From Sporosarcina beigongshangi (lineage in GTDB: Bacteria > Actinomycetota > Actinomycetes > Actinomycetales > Micrococcaceae): a stretch of 64,000 nucleotides of DNA. Position numbers and translations under genes: made by a program. The notes below the pieces were generated by a model that saw only the letters and a list, made by a program, of their open reading frames with translations, was not told the origin of the DNA and searched no databases. The stretch covers positions 1 through 64,000 of the forward strand of contig NZ_JADHDY010000010.1 of the NCBI RefSeq assembly GCF_016820535.1. The letters are read 5' to 3'. Shown here piece after piece: positions 17,146 through 27,310 of this stretch. How positions within the stretch are numbered: position 1 is the first letter of the stretch; the number at the start of each line of letters is the position of its first letter.

Positions 17146-18027
17146 CTATGGCTGGTCGCGGCCCCGGCGGCGCAGGTACCGCTCAAACTCCTTGGCGATG
17201 GATTCGCCGGTTGCCTCGGGCAGTTCGGCCGTGTCCTTGGCCTCTTCCAACTGCTGGACGTAGGCGCCAATCTCCTGGTCGGCGGCCGCCAGCTCGTTGA
17301 CGCCGCGCTCCCACGCCTGGGCGTCCTCGCCGAGGTCGTGGGTGGACAGCGGTGTGTGGAGGAAGTCCTCTATCCGGTTCAGCAGGGCCAGCTGTGCCTT
17401 GGGAGACGGCGCCTGGGCGACATAGTGCGGCACTGCCGCCCACAGTGAGATGGTGGGCATCCCTGCCAGCATCGCCACCTCGTTCAGGACACCCACGATG
17501 CCCACTGGCCCCTCGTATTGTGACTGTTCGAGGCCCAGGCTCTCGGCGAGTTCCTCGTCGTCGCACGTGGCCGTGACCGGGATGGGGCGGGTGTGCGGCA
17601 CGTCGGCCAGCAGGGCGCCCACGAGCACCAGGTAGTTCACATGGAGCTCGGCGGCCTTGGCCAACAGCTCGGCTGTATAGGCGCGCCACCGGTAGGACGG
17701 TTCAATGCCGTGGACCAGCACCACATCGATGTTGCTGTCCGGAATGGACGCCTTGGCGATTTTGGTCAGCGGCCACTTAATCTTGCGGCCGCCGCGGGAG
17801 GTCAGGCGCACCTCGGGCCGGGTGAACTGGAAGTCGTAAAAATCGTCGGGTTCAATGACGGCAACGCGTTTGGCGCCCCACAGGCGGTGCAGGTGGGCCA
17901 GCGCATCACTGGCGGCCTCTCCGGCGTCGTTCCAGCCTTCAAAGGCGGCCAGCATGACCGTCACGCGGTCCTCGCCGGGCAGCGGCTCCAGCAGCCGCCT
18001 GATTGCTCCATCTTCATTTCTGCTCAC
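17146..18027 (-). CDS. PAC2 family protein (proteasome-assembly-chaperone-like)
   Basis: A 293-residue protein of the PAC2 family: the N-terminal MLAAFEGWNDAGEAASDA motif, the DFYDFQFTRP segment, and the VLVHGIEPSYRWRAY and LWAAVPHYVAQAPSPKA blocks of the actinobacterial branch. Eukaryotic PAC2 helps assemble the 20S proteasome; the bacterial function is not established. Its presence 3 kb upstream of the arc-dop-pup-prcBA cluster is suggestive only. The GTG at 18027 has TAGGGT 6 bases upstream and no Shine-Dalgarno. The C terminus is charged and helical. Confidence 0.85.
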   Translation of the reverse strand: MSRNEDGAIRRLLEPLPGEDRVTVMLAAFEGWNDAGEAASDALAHLHRLWGAKRVAVIEPDDFYDFQFTRPEVRLTSRGGRKIKWPLTKIAKASIPDSNIDVVLVHGIEPSYRWRAYTAELLAKAAELHVNYLVLVGALLADVPHTRPIPVTATCDDEELAESLGLEQSQYEGPVGIVGVLNEVAMLAGMPTISLWAAVPHYVAQAPSPKAQLALLNRIEDFLHTPLSTHDLGEDAQAWERGVNELAAADQEIGAYVQQLEEAKDTAELPEATGESIAKEFERYLRRRGRDQP

Positions 18028-18039
18028 AACTCCACCCTA
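18028..18039 (-). promoter_or_regulatory. Leaderless -10 box (TAGGGT) of the PAC2 gene
   Basis: TAGGGT on the minus strand (18034-18039) lies 6 bases before the GTG start at 18027. Confidence 0.55.
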
Positions 18040-18132
18040 CGGCTCACATGCCCTGTGTGCACCACACCAGGCGCGCGGCGTGCCGGGCCGGGCACCCGCC
18101 GCACAGGAACCTGGGGGCCCGCGCAATCCACG

Positions 18133-18144
18133 TAGACTGGGGGC
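18133..18144 (+). promoter_or_regulatory. Leaderless -10 box (TAGACT) of the HAD gene
   Basis: TAGACT at 18133-18138, then 6 bases and the ATG at 18145; it should drive the HAD-S2P pair. Confidence 0.6.
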
Positions 18145-18882
18145 ATGCTTTCACACGCTGCCGATGCCCTGTACCCCAGCACACCCGCCGAACCCGAACT
18201 CAAAGCCGTCCTGTGGGACATGGATGGGACCCTGGTGGACACCGAACCCTACTGGATTGCCGCCGAAATGGAGCTGGTTGCCGCCCATGGCGGGCAGTGG
18301 ACCGAAACCGACGCCATGTCCCTGGTGGGCAACGCCCTGGAATCCACCGCCGTCGTGCTGCAAAACGCCGGGGTGGCGCTGTCGTCGCGCGAGATCATCG
18401 ACCACCTTTCCAACTCCGTCATCGCCGGCATCCGCCGCCAGCTGCCGTGGCGTCCGGGCGCCAGGGAACTGCTGGAGGACCTGCACGCCAGCGGTGTGCG
18501 CTGCGCCCTTGTCACCATGAGCGAGCGCCCCCTGGCCACCGAGGTGGTCAACGCCCTCGACAAGGCCTACTTTGAGTTCCTCATCACGGGCGAAGAGGTG
18601 GAGAACGGCAAGCCTCACCCGGAGCCGTACCTGCTGGCCGTCGAGCGCCTGCGCGGCACAGACCCCTCCCTGACCTTGGACCACTGCGCTGCGCTGGAGG
18701 ATTCCATCCCCGGCGTTGCCTCGGCACTGGCGTCCGGTGTGGCCACCATTGCCATCCCGCACGCCGTGCCGCTGCCGGATGACCCCAGCCGCACCACCTG
18801 GGACACCCTTGCCGGTAAAACGGCCGACGACGTCGCTTCCGTTGTGCTTGCCCGCGCCGCCACCGCCGGGGCTGCTTTGTGA
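18145..18882 (+). CDS. HAD family phosphatase (beta-phosphoglucomutase-like)
   Basis: Phosphohydrolase or phosphomutase of 245 residues. HAD motif I is LWDMDGTLVDTEP (nucleophile Asp and acid/base Asp), motif II is the Thr in LVTMSE, motif III is a Lys within ENGKPHPEPYLLA, and motif IV is in CAALEDSIPGVASALASG. A small alpha-helical cap lies between motifs I and II, as in subclass IA. The substrate is unknown. Its stop overlaps the GTG of the site-2 protease gene, so the two are translationally coupled. Confidence 0.88.
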   Translation: MLSHAADALYPSTPAEPELKAVLWDMDGTLVDTEPYWIAAEMELVAAHGGQWTETDAMSLVGNALESTAVVLQNAGVALSSREIIDHLSNSVIAGIRRQLPWRPGARELLEDLHASGVRCALVTMSERPLATEVVNALDKAYFEFLITGEEVENGKPHPEPYLLAVERLRGTDPSLTLDHCAALEDSIPGVASALASGVATIAIPHAVPLPDDPSRTTWDTLAGKTADDVASVVLARAATAGAAL

Positions 18883-20027
18883 GCAGTCCCGCACCCGGCG
18901 CGAAGGCGCGCCGCGAGGGTTTGGTCCTGGGCTCGGTCCGCGGCACCCCCATCATCCTTGCCAACTCCTGGTTCCTGATCGCGGCGATCACGGTCCTGGT
19001 CTTTGGCCCGCAGCTCGCACGCCCCTTTGGCGGCTGGGCGTACCCGGTGGCGTTCGGATACGCGCTGCTGTTGCTGTTCTCGGTGCTCATCCACGAGCTT
19101 GCCCATGCCGTGGCGGCCAAGATGTACGGCTGGCCCACGCACAAGATCGTGCTGAACCTGTGGGGTGGGCACACCGAATTCGATTTCAGCACCGCCACCC
19201 CCGGCAAGGCACTGGTGGTGGCATTTGCCGGCCCCGTGGCCAACTTTGTCCTGGCCGGGCTGGGCTGGCTGGTCAAGCTTGCGCTGCCGGAACCCGCGTC
19301 GATGGGAGTCCTGATTGCCTTCCTGCTGACCAACATCTTTATCTGGGCAAACCTGCTGATCGGAGCCTTCAACATCCTGCCGGGACTGCCGCTCGACGGC
19401 GGCCGGCTGGTGGAGTCGATCGTGTGGAAGAGCACCGGAAGCCAGGAGCGGGGCACGATTGCCGCCGGCTGGGCCGGGCGGATCATCGTGGTCGTCTTTG
19501 CCGTGGGCGTCCTGGTGGTGCCGTACCTGACGGGCAGTGAACCCGACCTGACCACCACCTTCATCATGATCCTGCTGGCGGGCTTCCTTTGGATGGGCGC
19601 CTCGGCCTCCATCAAGGGCGCCGGGATCAGGCTGCGCCTGCCCGGCATCACCGCGGCCGGTCTGGCCGCCCCGGCGGCCGGCGCCTCCGCCCAGTGCAGC
19701 GTGGCCCAGCTGTGGACGCTGCGCGGGGAACACCCCGACGCGCCGATCGTGCTGTTTGGCACGGACGGGCGGCCGAACGCCGTCGTCGATGAATACGCCC
19801 TGGCGCACGTTCCCCCACAAGTAGCCCCGGCCACCCCGGCCACGGCCGTGGCGCGGGCGCTCTCACCGGGCGCCTACGTCCCGGAGGCCGCATCCGGCGC
19901 GGAGCTCGTGACGTACCTGTCGCAACTGCCCGACGTCGAATACGCGGTGGTCGACCCCCTTGGCAGGGTCACGGGCCTGCTCACCCAGGCACGCGTCGTC
20001 GCGGCCATCAGGGGCAAGGCCGCCTGA
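18879..20027 (+). CDS. Site-2 protease family zinc metalloprotease (M50, Rip3-like)
   Basis: Intramembrane protease of 382 residues. The zinc site IHELAHAV is at residues 71-78 in a membrane segment, and the third ligand lies in NILPGLPLDGGRL near 170. Five or six hydrophobic segments cover residues 25-245, and a cytosolic C-terminal domain (about 255-382) resembles a CBS pair, as in mycobacterial Rip3. Such enzymes release anti-sigma factors or other membrane proteins. The GTG start overlaps the HAD stop. It sits just upstream of trmI and the proteasome ATPase; whether it feeds membrane substrates to that pathway is unknown. Confidence 0.88.
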   Translation: MSSPAPGAKARREGLVLGSVRGTPIILANSWFLIAAITVLVFGPQLARPFGGWAYPVAFGYALLLLFSVLIHELAHAVAAKMYGWPTHKIVLNLWGGHTEFDFSTATPGKALVVAFAGPVANFVLAGLGWLVKLALPEPASMGVLIAFLLTNIFIWANLLIGAFNILPGLPLDGGRLVESIVWKSTGSQERGTIAAGWAGRIIVVVFAVGVLVVPYLTGSEPDLTTTFIMILLAGFLWMGASASIKGAGIRLRLPGITAAGLAAPAAGASAQCSVAQLWTLRGEHPDAPIVLFGTDGRPNAVVDEYALAHVPPQVAPATPATAVARALSPGAYVPEAASGAELVTYLSQLPDVEYAVVDPLGRVTGLLTQARVVAAIRGKAA

Positions 20028-20109
20028 CGCCCCTGCGCCGGAGCCGCCCCGCAGCGGCACGCCGGCACCCATTCATTTTTGCGAGCAATAATCACGAACA
20101 GGAACTTCC

Positions 20110-21159
20110 ATGAAGCAGCAAGACTCCACAGCAGCCGCCCCGCACGGTGCCGACCAGCGCCGCGGACCCTTCCGGGCAGGTGAGCGCGTTCAACTGACCG
20201 ACGAGCGCGGGCGCATGAACACCATCACCCTGACGCCCGGCACGGCCTACCACACGCACAAGGGCTTCCTCAACCACGACCTGCTGATCGGTTCACCCGA
20301 GGGCTGCATTGTGGAGAGCAACGTGGGCCAGCAGTACCAGGCGCTGCGGCCACTGCTCTCCGACTTTGTGCTGTCCATGCCGCGCGGGGCAGCCGTCGTG
20401 TATCCCAAGGACGCCGGTCAGATCATCACCATGGGCGACATCTACCCGGGCGCACGCGTGGTGGAGGCCGGCGTGGGCTCCGGCGCACTGTCCATCTCAC
20501 TGCTGCGCGCCGTGGGCGACGACGGCTACCTGCACTCCTTTGAGCGCCGGCAGGAATTTGCCGACATTGCCCGCGGCAACGTCGAAACCATTTTTGGCGG
20601 CCCGCACCCGGCCTGGAAGATCTCGCTCGGCGACTTCCAGGACGAGGTTGTGGCCCAGGAAGAGCCCGGCAGCATTGACCGCGTGGTCCTTGACATGCTG
20701 GCACCCTGGGAATGCCTTGACGCGGTTGCCACCGTGCTGGCCCCCGGAGGTGTGTGGATCAACTACGTCGCCACCGTCACCCAGCTCTCCCGCACGGCCG
20801 AGGCCATCCGCGCCGACGGCCGCTTCACCGAACCCGACGCCTGGGAATCCATGGTCCGCGGCTGGCACCTGGAGGGCCTGGCTGTCCGCCCCGACCACCG
20901 CATGGTGGCCCACACCGGTTTCCTGATGGTCACCCGCCGGCTGGCCGACGGCGTGACGGGCCTGAACCTGAAGAAAAAGTCCAAGGGCGAGTTCAGCGCC
21001 GAGGACCTCAACGCCTGGACGCCCGAGGCAGTGGGTGAGCCGGCCGTCTCCGACAGGAAGCTGCGCCGCGCCGCCCGTGATGCCTCCTCCACCGTCCAGA
21101 CCAAGGGCACCAAGTCCAAGGGCGGCGAGGCTCCGGCGGCTCCGGGGCAAGGGCACTAA
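20110..21159 (+). CDS. trmI: tRNA (adenine-58-N1)-methyltransferase TrmI
   Basis: SAM-dependent enzyme that methylates A58 in the T-loop of tRNAs. The 349-residue protein starts with the small N-terminal beta domain ([18 protein letters not shown]) and continues with a class I Rossmann fold: [20 protein letters not shown] (motif I) near residue 120 and [12 protein letters not shown] (motif IV). A lysine-rich C-terminal tail of about 40 residues is an extension. The ATG has AGGAA upstream. It lies 38 bases before arc; trmI next to the proteasome ATPase is conserved in actinobacteria. Confidence 0.93.
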   Translation: MKQQDSTAAAPHGADQRRGPFRAGERVQLTDERGRMNTITLTPGTAYHTHKGFLNHDLLIGSPEGCIVESNVGQQYQALRPLLSDFVLSMPRGAAVVYPKDAGQIITMGDIYPGARVVEAGVGSGALSISLLRAVGDDGYLHSFERRQEFADIARGNVETIFGGPHPAWKISLGDFQDEVVAQEEPGSIDRVVLDMLAPWECLDAVATVLAPGGVWINYVATVTQLSRTAEAIRADGRFTEPDAWESMVRGWHLEGLAVRPDHRMVAHTGFLMVTRRLADGVTGLNLKKKSKGEFSAEDLNAWTPEAVGEPAVSDRKLRRAARDASSTVQTKGTKSKGGEAPAAPGQGH

Positions 21160-21197
21160 ACTCGAAGTACCAGCCGACTGCGAAAGGTATCCCGGCC

Positions 21198-22988
21198 ATG
21201 AGCGACCCAACCCAGACCACCCCTGCAACCCCGGACCCGTCCAACCCTGCAGGCAGCCCTGCACCGGGCTCGCTCGGTGCCAGCTATTCAGCGGGCCCTG
21301 GGCAGCAGGCTGTGCTGGAACGCCAGCTCAACGTGCTGCGGGACAAGGCACGCAACCTTGACCGCCAACTCGCCTCGGCCACCACCAACAACGCCAGGCT
21401 CGTGGCGATGCTGGAGACCGCCAAGACGGAGATCCTGAAGTTGCGCAGCGCCCTGGAGAACGACGGCGAACCGCCCTACAGCTTCGGCACTGTCCTGGCC
21501 ATCAACGCCCCGCGCCACGGCGCCGGCGTCAACGCGGCGGCCACGCGCGAGAGCCTGGACATCTACGCCTCCGGGCGCAAGATGCGGGTTGGCCTGAGTC
21601 CGCTGTTGCGGCTCTCCGAACTGAGCGTCGGCCAGGAAGTGCTGCTCAACGAGGCATTCACTGTGATAGCCGGCCTGGGGTACGAGCAGGTGGGTGAACT
21701 CGTCACGGTAAAGGAACTGCTGGGGGAGACCCGCGCCCTTGTGGTTGGGCGGGCCGACGAAGAGCGCGTGGTGCGGCTGGCCGGGGCCCTGCACGGCGCC
21801 GTCAAGGTGGGCGACGCCCTGACACTTGACGGCCGCACCGGCTATGCCCTGGAAAAGGTGCCGCGTTCGGAGGTGGAGAACCTGATCCTGGAGGAGGTCC
21901 CGGACATCTCCTACTCTGACATTGGCGGTCTCACCTCCCAGATCGAACAGATCCGCGACGCCGTGGAACTGCCGTTCCTGCACCCGGACCTCTACCGTGA
22001 GCACGGCCTGAAGGCGCCCAAGGGGATCCTGCTGTACGGGCCTCCGGGCTGCGGCAAGACCCTGATTGCCAAGGCCGTTGCCAACTCCCTGGCACAGCGC
22101 GCCGCCGAGCGTTCAGGGCTCAAGGACCAAAAAAGCTATTTCCTCAACATCAAGGGTCCGGAGCTGCTGGACAAGTATGTGGGTGAGACCGAACGCCAGA
22201 TCCGGCTCATCTTCAGCCGCGCCCGCGAGAAGGCGTCGGACGGCAGCGCCGTCGTGGTCTTCTTTGACGAGATGGACTCACTGTTCCGCACCCGCGGCAC
22301 GGGTGTCTCCTCGGACGTTGAGACAACCATCGTGCCCCAGCTGCTGAGCGAGATCGACGGCGTCGAGCGCCTTGACAACGTCATTGTCATCGGCGCCTCC
22401 AACCGTGAAGACATGATCGACCCCGCCATCCTGCGGCCAGGCCGCCTGGACGTGAAGGTCAAGATCCAGCGCCCCGACGCTGAGGCCGCCGCGGACATTT
22501 TCACCAAGTACGTCACCACGTCGCTGCCGTTCCACCCCGACGACGTGGCTGCCAACCACGGCGATCTGCAGGAGACCGTGGATGCCATGATCCAGCGCAC
22601 CGTCGAGGCCATGTATGCCACGGACAAGTCCAACGAGTACCTGGAAGTCACCTACGCCAACGGCGACACCGAGATGCTCTACTTCAAGGACTTCAACTCC
22701 GGTGCCGTCATCCAAAATGTGGTGGACAGGGCCAAGAAGTACGCCATCAAGGACCTGCTGACCATCGGCGAGAAGGGCATCCGGATCGAGCACATGCTCC
22801 GCGCCGTGGTGGACGAGTTCCGCGAGCACGAGGACATGCCAAACACAACCAACCCCGACGACTGGGCCCGGATCTCCGGCAAAAAGGGCGAGCGGATCAC
22901 CTACATCCGCACCATCATCCAGAGCAAGGAGGGCCAGATTCCCGGAAAGACCCTCGAGACGCTCCCGAACACAGGGCAGTACCTGTGA
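21198..22988 (+). CDS. arc: Proteasome-associated AAA ATPase Arc (Mpa)
   Basis: Hexameric unfoldase that recognises pupylated proteins and threads them into the 20S core. In 596 residues it shows an N-terminal coiled coil (about 37-88) for Pup binding, two OB-like domains (about 95-240), and an AAA module with Walker A GPPGCGKT at 281-288, Walker B VVFFDEMD near 355 and SRH segment [20 protein letters not shown]. The C terminus ends in GQYL, the penultimate-Tyr docking motif for the proteasome alpha ring. It has a GAAAGG ribosome binding site, and its stop overlaps the GTG of dop, so the two are translationally coupled. Confidence 0.97.
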   Translation: MSDPTQTTPATPDPSNPAGSPAPGSLGASYSAGPGQQAVLERQLNVLRDKARNLDRQLASATTNNARLVAMLETAKTEILKLRSALENDGEPPYSFGTVLAINAPRHGAGVNAAATRESLDIYASGRKMRVGLSPLLRLSELSVGQEVLLNEAFTVIAGLGYEQVGELVTVKELLGETRALVVGRADEERVVRLAGALHGAVKVGDALTLDGRTGYALEKVPRSEVENLILEEVPDISYSDIGGLTSQIEQIRDAVELPFLHPDLYREHGLKAPKGILLYGPPGCGKTLIAKAVANSLAQRAAERSGLKDQKSYFLNIKGPELLDKYVGETERQIRLIFSRAREKASDGSAVVVFFDEMDSLFRTRGTGVSSDVETTIVPQLLSEIDGVERLDNVIVIGASNREDMIDPAILRPGRLDVKVKIQRPDAEAAADIFTKYVTTSLPFHPDDVAANHGDLQETVDAMIQRTVEAMYATDKSNEYLEVTYANGDTEMLYFKDFNSGAVIQNVVDRAKKYAIKDLLTIGEKGIRIEHMLRAVVDEFREHEDMPNTTNPDDWARISGKKGERITYIRTIIQSKEGQIPGKTLETLPNTGQYL

Positions 22989-24574
22989 GCGTTGTGCGGG
23001 TCATGGGCGCGGAAACCGAATACGGCATCCACGCACCCGGGGCTGGCCAGTTCAACGCCACGTGGCTGTCCACCCAGGTGGTCAACGCCTACTCGAAGTC
23101 GACGGCGCACCGCGCCTCGGCCGGCGGGGAAACCCGGTGGGACTACACAGACGAAGACCCGCTGGCCGACGCCCGGGGCTGGTCCATGGCCCGCGGAGCG
23201 GCGCATCCGAGCCAGCTGACCGACACCGAGCTCACCGCGGCCCAGATTGCCCTGGAGGGTGGGGAAACCGGGGACCCGGCCATGCCGCTCATGATGAACA
23301 TGGTCCTCGGCAACGGGGCACGACTGTATGTGGACCACGCCCACCCCGAGTATTCATCGCCGGAGGTCACCAACCCCCTGGACGCTGTCCGCTGGGACGC
23401 GGCCGGGGACCTGGTTGCCCTTGCCGCCGTCCGGCGGATCGCCGCAACGCCCGGGCTGCCCGGGGTGAACCTGTACAAGAACAACACAGACAACAAGGCC
23501 GTCTCCTACGGCAGCCATGAGAACTACCTGATGCCGCGCAGCGTGCCGTTCAAGGAGATCGTCTCCGGGCTGACCCCGTTCTTCGCCACACGGGCCATCA
23601 TGTGCGGGGCCGGCAGGGTGGGACTGGGCCAGGACGGTTCGGCAGCGGGCTTCCAGATCAGCCAGCGGGCCGATTTCTTCGAGGCCGAGGTGGGGCTGGA
23701 AACCACCATCCGCCGGCCCATCATCAACACCCGCGACGAGCCCCACGCCGTGGCCGACAAGTACCGGCGACTCCATGTCATCATCGGCGACGCCAACCTC
23801 AGCCAGGTGTCCAACTACCTCAAGTTCGGCACCACGGCACTGGTCCTGGACATGATCGAGAACGGCACGGCGCCCGAGCTCAAGTTAGCCGATCCCGTGT
23901 CCACGCTGCGTGCCGTCAGCCACGACTGGCAACTGCGCGGCAAGCACCTGCTGGAGGACGGCAGCGCCGTCACCGCCCTCGAAGTGCAGTGGCGCTACCT
24001 GAACGCCGCCAAGGAACACTGCGCCGCCAACGGATCCAGCCATCCGGGCACGGGCGACGGACACACCGCCGCCGTCCTGGCCAAGTGGGAGGAAGTCCTC
24101 GACGGGCTGGGACGCGATCCCATGTCACTGGCGGGGCAGCTGGAGTGGGTGGCCAAGCTCAACCTCCTGCAGCAGTACCGGACCCGCGACAACATGCGCT
24201 GGGACGACCCCCGGCTGGGACTGATCGACCTGCAATGGTCTGACGTGCGGCCGGAAAAGGGCCTGTATTACAAGCTGCTGGAACACGGGCGAATGGAGCG
24301 GCTGGTCAGTGACGAATCCATTGCGGCGGCCGTCGAAGCGCCGCCGTCGGACACCCGGGCCTACTTCCGGGGCCGCTGCATCCAGCAGTTCGGTGCCCAC
24401 GTAGTTGGTGCCAGCTGGGATTCGGTCATCTTCGAGCTGCCGGCCCTGCGCCGCCTTCAGCGGGTGTCCACCAAGGAGCCGCTGCGCGGCAACGAGGCAC
24501 TGACCAAGCCGCTGTTTGACCGCAACCAGCATCTGGAAGACTTCCTCGCCGAGTTGGTGTCGGGTTCCCTCTGA
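22985..24574 (+). CDS. dop: Pup deamidase/depupylase Dop
   Basis: Deamidates the C-terminal Gln of Pup to Glu and also removes Pup from substrates. The 529-residue protein shares the glutamine-synthetase-like fold of Paf[11 protein letters not shown] at the N terminus with the ATP/Mg glutamates, then a long insertion before [18 protein letters not shown], where Asp117 is the expected catalytic residue. [19 protein letters not shown] and [12 protein letters not shown] follow. The insertion at about residues 35-105 fits the Dop loop, absent in PafA. The GTG start overlaps the arc stop. Confidence 0.96.
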   Translation: MSVVRVMGAETEYGIHAPGAGQFNATWLSTQVVNAYSKSTAHRASAGGETRWDYTDEDPLADARGWSMARGAAHPSQLTDTELTAAQIALEGGETGDPAMPLMMNMVLGNGARLYVDHAHPEYSSPEVTNPLDAVRWDAAGDLVALAAVRRIAATPGLPGVNLYKNNTDNKAVSYGSHENYLMPRSVPFKEIVSGLTPFFATRAIMCGAGRVGLGQDGSAAGFQISQRADFFEAEVGLETTIRRPIINTRDEPHAVADKYRRLHVIIGDANLSQVSNYLKFGTTALVLDMIENGTAPELKLADPVSTLRAVSHDWQLRGKHLLEDGSAVTALEVQWRYLNAAKEHCAANGSSHPGTGDGHTAAVLAKWEEVLDGLGRDPMSLAGQLEWVAKLNLLQQYRTRDNMRWDDPRLGLIDLQWSDVRPEKGLYYKLLEHGRMERLVSDESIAAAVEAPPSDTRAYFRGRCIQQFGAHVVGASWDSVIFELPALRRLQRVSTKEPLRGNEALTKPLFDRNQHLEDFLAELVSGSL

Positions 24575-24581
24575 AGATAAG

Positions 24582-24610
24582 TTGTACGAATCATCCATTC
24601 GTTTTACTAT
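24582..24610 (+). promoter_or_regulatory. Sigma-A type promoter before the lipoprotein gene
   Basis: TTGTAC (24582-24587), a 17-bp spacer and TACTAT (24605-24610), with a start site expected near 24617. It is a better match than most promoters here and would let the lipoprotein, and perhaps pup-prcBA, be expressed apart from arc-dop. Confidence 0.6.
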
Positions 24611-24628
24611 CTACTTCCCGGGGGAACC

Positions 24629-25351
24629 ATGTCTTCAACACGCACAACTTTCATCGCCGCCACCGCCGCGGCCGCCGTCCTCGCCCTCGCCGCCTGCGGC
24701 GGCCCCGCAGCGACGGACGACGGCAGCAGCCAGGAAGCCAAGAAGGAGCAGGTCAAGACCAAGGTCCTGACGGCAGCTGAGCTCGAGGCGATTGTCGGCT
24801 CGCTCACCAACGCCGCGGGGGAGCCGGCCGAGGTCATGCCCGCTTCCGCACTTGAAGGCAGCGGCGAGCTGTCCAAGAAGCTCTTTGAAAACGCGAAAGT
24901 CACCCCGGAATCCTGCAAGAACGCCAACCAGACCAGCCTCGACCTGCCTGAGGGCACCGTCTCGGCCGCCGGCAGCTGGGTGGACCTGGAGACGTCCGGG
25001 GCCACTGTTGTCACGCTCGTCTCCGGTGAGCCGGCGACCCTGGAGGAACTGGCATCCACCACCAATGACCGCCGTTCCGAATGCGGCGAGTTCACCCTGG
25101 AAGTGTCGGGCATGACAATCAAGACCAGCATCACAGAGGAGAAAGCGGACACGTCGGCCGACGAGGACGCCGCATTCATGATCAGCCAGGAGCTTGCCGC
25201 CGGCACGGTGACAAAGACGGCCGTCGTGGAAGCCACCCAGGGTGCCGTGACGGTCAATGCCACCCAGGTCCCCGGCGGATCCGAAACCCCCAGCATCAGT
25301 GAGCTCTCCGCCCTGGTCGACAAGGTCCTGGCGGCGGTTGCGGCCAAGTAG
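24629..25351 (+). CDS. Putative lipoprotein inside the proteasome locus
   Basis: A 240-residue secreted lipoprotein: signal peptide with lipobox LAAC (Cys22), then a Ser/Lys/Glu-rich linker and a soluble domain of about 185 residues with two further cysteines (ESC, SEC) that could form a disulfide. The domain layout faintly recalls sensor-type PknH-like lipoproteins, but I do not recognise the family. The ATG follows GGGGGAA. It sits between dop and pup, genes usually adjacent, and has its own promoter, so it may be an insertion unrelated to pupylation. Confidence 0.8.
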   Translation: MSSTRTTFIAATAAAAVLALAACGGPAATDDGSSQEAKKEQVKTKVLTAAELEAIVGSLTNAAGEPAEVMPASALEGSGELSKKLFENAKVTPESCKNANQTSLDLPEGTVSAAGSWVDLETSGATVVTLVSGEPATLEELASTTNDRRSECGEFTLEVSGMTIKTSITEEKADTSADEDAAFMISQELAAGTVTKTAVVEATQGAVTVNATQVPGGSETPSISELSALVDKVLAAVAAK

Positions 25352-25468
25352 CCGCGGCCCGCGTCCAAGCCGCACCCCGCCAACGCGGGCAAACTCGGGG
25401 TGTCCGTGGCAGGATGGAATGTAGGTACCGGTGCCGGTGCCCACGAACCACGCACATAAGGACGCATC

Positions 25469-25675
25469 ATGGCATCACAGGAACAGAAAAACGTCTCTTC
25501 GCGTACCGAAGAGGAACATGTTGAGGACGTGCCGCTGCCCGCGCCGTCCCCCGACTCTGCGGCCGCGCAGGCCGCAACGTCCGGCGTGGACGACCTCCTC
25601 GACGAGATCGACGGCGTGCTGGAGACCAACGCCGAGGAGTTTGTGCGCGGCTTCGTCCAGAAGGGCGGACAGTAG
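25469..25675 (+). CDS. pup: Prokaryotic ubiquitin-like protein Pup
   Basis: Small, largely disordered tag protein that is coupled by its C terminus to lysines of target proteins. The 68-residue sequence has the variable acidic N terminus, the Arc-binding helix region ([26 protein letters not shown], about 38-65) and the terminal GGQ. The Gln ending means Dop must convert it to Glu before PafA can use it. A clear AAGGA precedes the ATG. prcB begins 5 bases after the stop, making pup-prcB-prcA one unit. Confidence 0.97.
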   Translation: MASQEQKNVSSRTEEEHVEDVPLPAPSPDSAAAQAATSGVDDLLDEIDGVLETNAEEFVRGFVQKGGQ

Positions 25676-25680
25676 CCGCC

Positions 25681-26502
25681 GTGGGCGGCCAGGTGGGGCG
25701 GGGGTTCCCGGCGCTGGAAGCCGGGGGCACCTCGTCGTCGTTCTTTGACCATGTGAGCCGCAGCAATCCCGAACTGCTGCCCTTCCGTGCCGGCCTGCCC
25801 GCCGGACAGCTGCCCGCAACACCGCACGGGACCACCATCGTGGCGCTGTCGTTTGCCGGCGGCGTGCTGATGGCGGGGGACCGGCGCGCCACCATGGGCT
25901 CCATGATCGCCAACCGGCACATTGAAAAGGTGTTCCCGGCGGACCGGCATTCAGTGTTGGGCATTGCCGGGACGGCCGGGATCGCCGTCGACATTGTGCG
26001 CCTCTTCCAGGTGGAGCTGGAGCACTACGAGAAGATCGAGGGCACCTCGCTGAGCCTGGAGGGCAAGGCCAACCGGCTCGGGGCGATGATCCGGGCAAAC
26101 CTGCCCATGGCTCTGCAGGGGCTCTCTGTGGTGCCGCTGTTTGCGGGCGTCGAGGCGGGGGATCCGTCGGGCCGGCTGTTTTCCTATGACGTCACCGGCG
26201 GGCGCTACGAGGAGCTGGAACACCACAGTGTTGGCTCCGGATCCGTGTTTGCCCGGGGCGCGCTCAAGAAGCTGTGGCGTCCGGGACTCACGGCGGACGA
26301 GGCCGTTGCGGTGGCCGTCGAGGCGCTGATTGACGCCTCCGACGACGATTCCGCCACGGGCGGGCCGGACCTGGTGCGCCAGCTGTGGCCGGTGGTGTAC
26401 CTGGTGAAGGCCGACGGTGCCGCCCGGGTTGGGCAGGACGCGCTGGCTGCCGTGGTGGAATCCATTGTGGCCCGCCGCATGACAGAGCGCAGGGAGGCGT
26501 AG
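25681..26502 (+). CDS. prcB: 20S proteasome beta subunit PrcB
   Basis: Catalytic subunit of the proteasome core, 273 residues. A 50-residue propeptide ends at HG, and the mature N terminus is Thr51 ([21 protein letters not shown]), the nucleophile; Asp and Lys of the active site follow in AGDRRAT and [22 protein letters not shown] is the conserved C-terminal turn. The GTG start follows pup by 5 bases, and the stop is immediately before the prcA ATG. The family self-cleaves the propeptide during assembly of two beta heptamers. Confidence 0.97.
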   Translation: MGGQVGRGFPALEAGGTSSSFFDHVSRSNPELLPFRAGLPAGQLPATPHGTTIVALSFAGGVLMAGDRRATMGSMIANRHIEKVFPADRHSVLGIAGTAGIAVDIVRLFQVELEHYEKIEGTSLSLEGKANRLGAMIRANLPMALQGLSVVPLFAGVEAGDPSGRLFSYDVTGGRYEELEHHSVGSGSVFARGALKKLWRPGLTADEAVAVAVEALIDASDDDSATGGPDLVRQLWPVVYLVKADGAARVGQDALAAVVESIVARRMTERREA

Positions 26503-26503
26503 C

Positions 26504-27265
26504 ATGGCCCAGCAATTTTATGTCTCGCCGGAACAGATCATGAAGGACCGTGCCGACTTTGCCCGCAAGGGCATCGCCCGCGGCAAGTCGGTGGTGGTGC
26601 TCGGCTGCCGGGACGGGATCGCCCTGGTGGCGGAAAACCCCTCTCCCACGCTGCACAAGATCGGCGAGATCTACGACCGGATCGCCTTTGCCGCCGTCGG
26701 CAAGTACAACGAATTTGAGAGCCTGCGCCAGGCGGGTGTGCGCTACGCCGATGTCCGCGGCTACTCCTATGACAGGGTTGACGTCACTGCCCGCGGCCTG
26801 GCGAGCGTCTACGCACAGAGCCTGGGGACTGTGTTCACGGCCGAGCAAAAGCCCTTCGAGGTGGAGCTGGCCGTTGCCGAAGTGGGGGAAACCGAGTCCG
26901 GTGACCATATTTTCCGGCTGAACTTTGACGGATCCATTGCGGATGTGAGCGGCTTTCTCGCCATGGGCGGACAGGCCGATATTGTTCAGGCCGCCCTGGC
27001 TGCACTGTGGCAGCCCGGGGCCGGCCTCGGCCAGGTGCTGCGCTGGGCCGTGGCGGCACTCGAGTCCCCGCACGCCCAGGCCGCTGCAGGCGTTGCGGCG
27101 TCGGGTTCAGCTAAACCGCCCGTGGCAGGCGGAGCACACCTTCCGGCCGCCACCCTGGAGGTTGCAGTGCTGGAACGCACCGCAGCGGCGGAGCGGGGCT
27201 CGCACCGCGCCTTCCGGCGCCTGGGCGACGACGAGGTGGCCAGTGCGCTGGCCGCCTCCAGTTAG
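26504..27265 (+). CDS. prcA: 20S proteasome alpha subunit PrcA
   Basis: Structural subunit whose heptameric rings cap the beta rings, gate the pore and dock Arc. The 253-residue protein starts with the gating/H0 region ([21 protein letters not shown]) typical of actinobacterial PrcA and lacks the N-terminal Thr. [21 protein letters not shown] belongs to the alpha core. The last ~55 residues are a low-complexity Ala-rich tail. The ATG lies 1 base after the prcB stop. Confidence 0.96.
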   Translation: MAQQFYVSPEQIMKDRADFARKGIARGKSVVVLGCRDGIALVAENPSPTLHKIGEIYDRIAFAAVGKYNEFESLRQAGVRYADVRGYSYDRVDVTARGLASVYAQSLGTVFTAEQKPFEVELAVAEVGETESGDHIFRLNFDGSIADVSGFLAMGGQADIVQAALAALWQPGAGLGQVLRWAVAALESPHAQAAAGVAASGSAKPPVAGGAHLPAATLEVAVLERTAAAERGSHRAFRRLGDDEVASALAASS

Positions 27266-27310
27266 AGAACCACCCTTCATTTCAACCCTTCCCTAAAGGA
27301 GACACATCCG

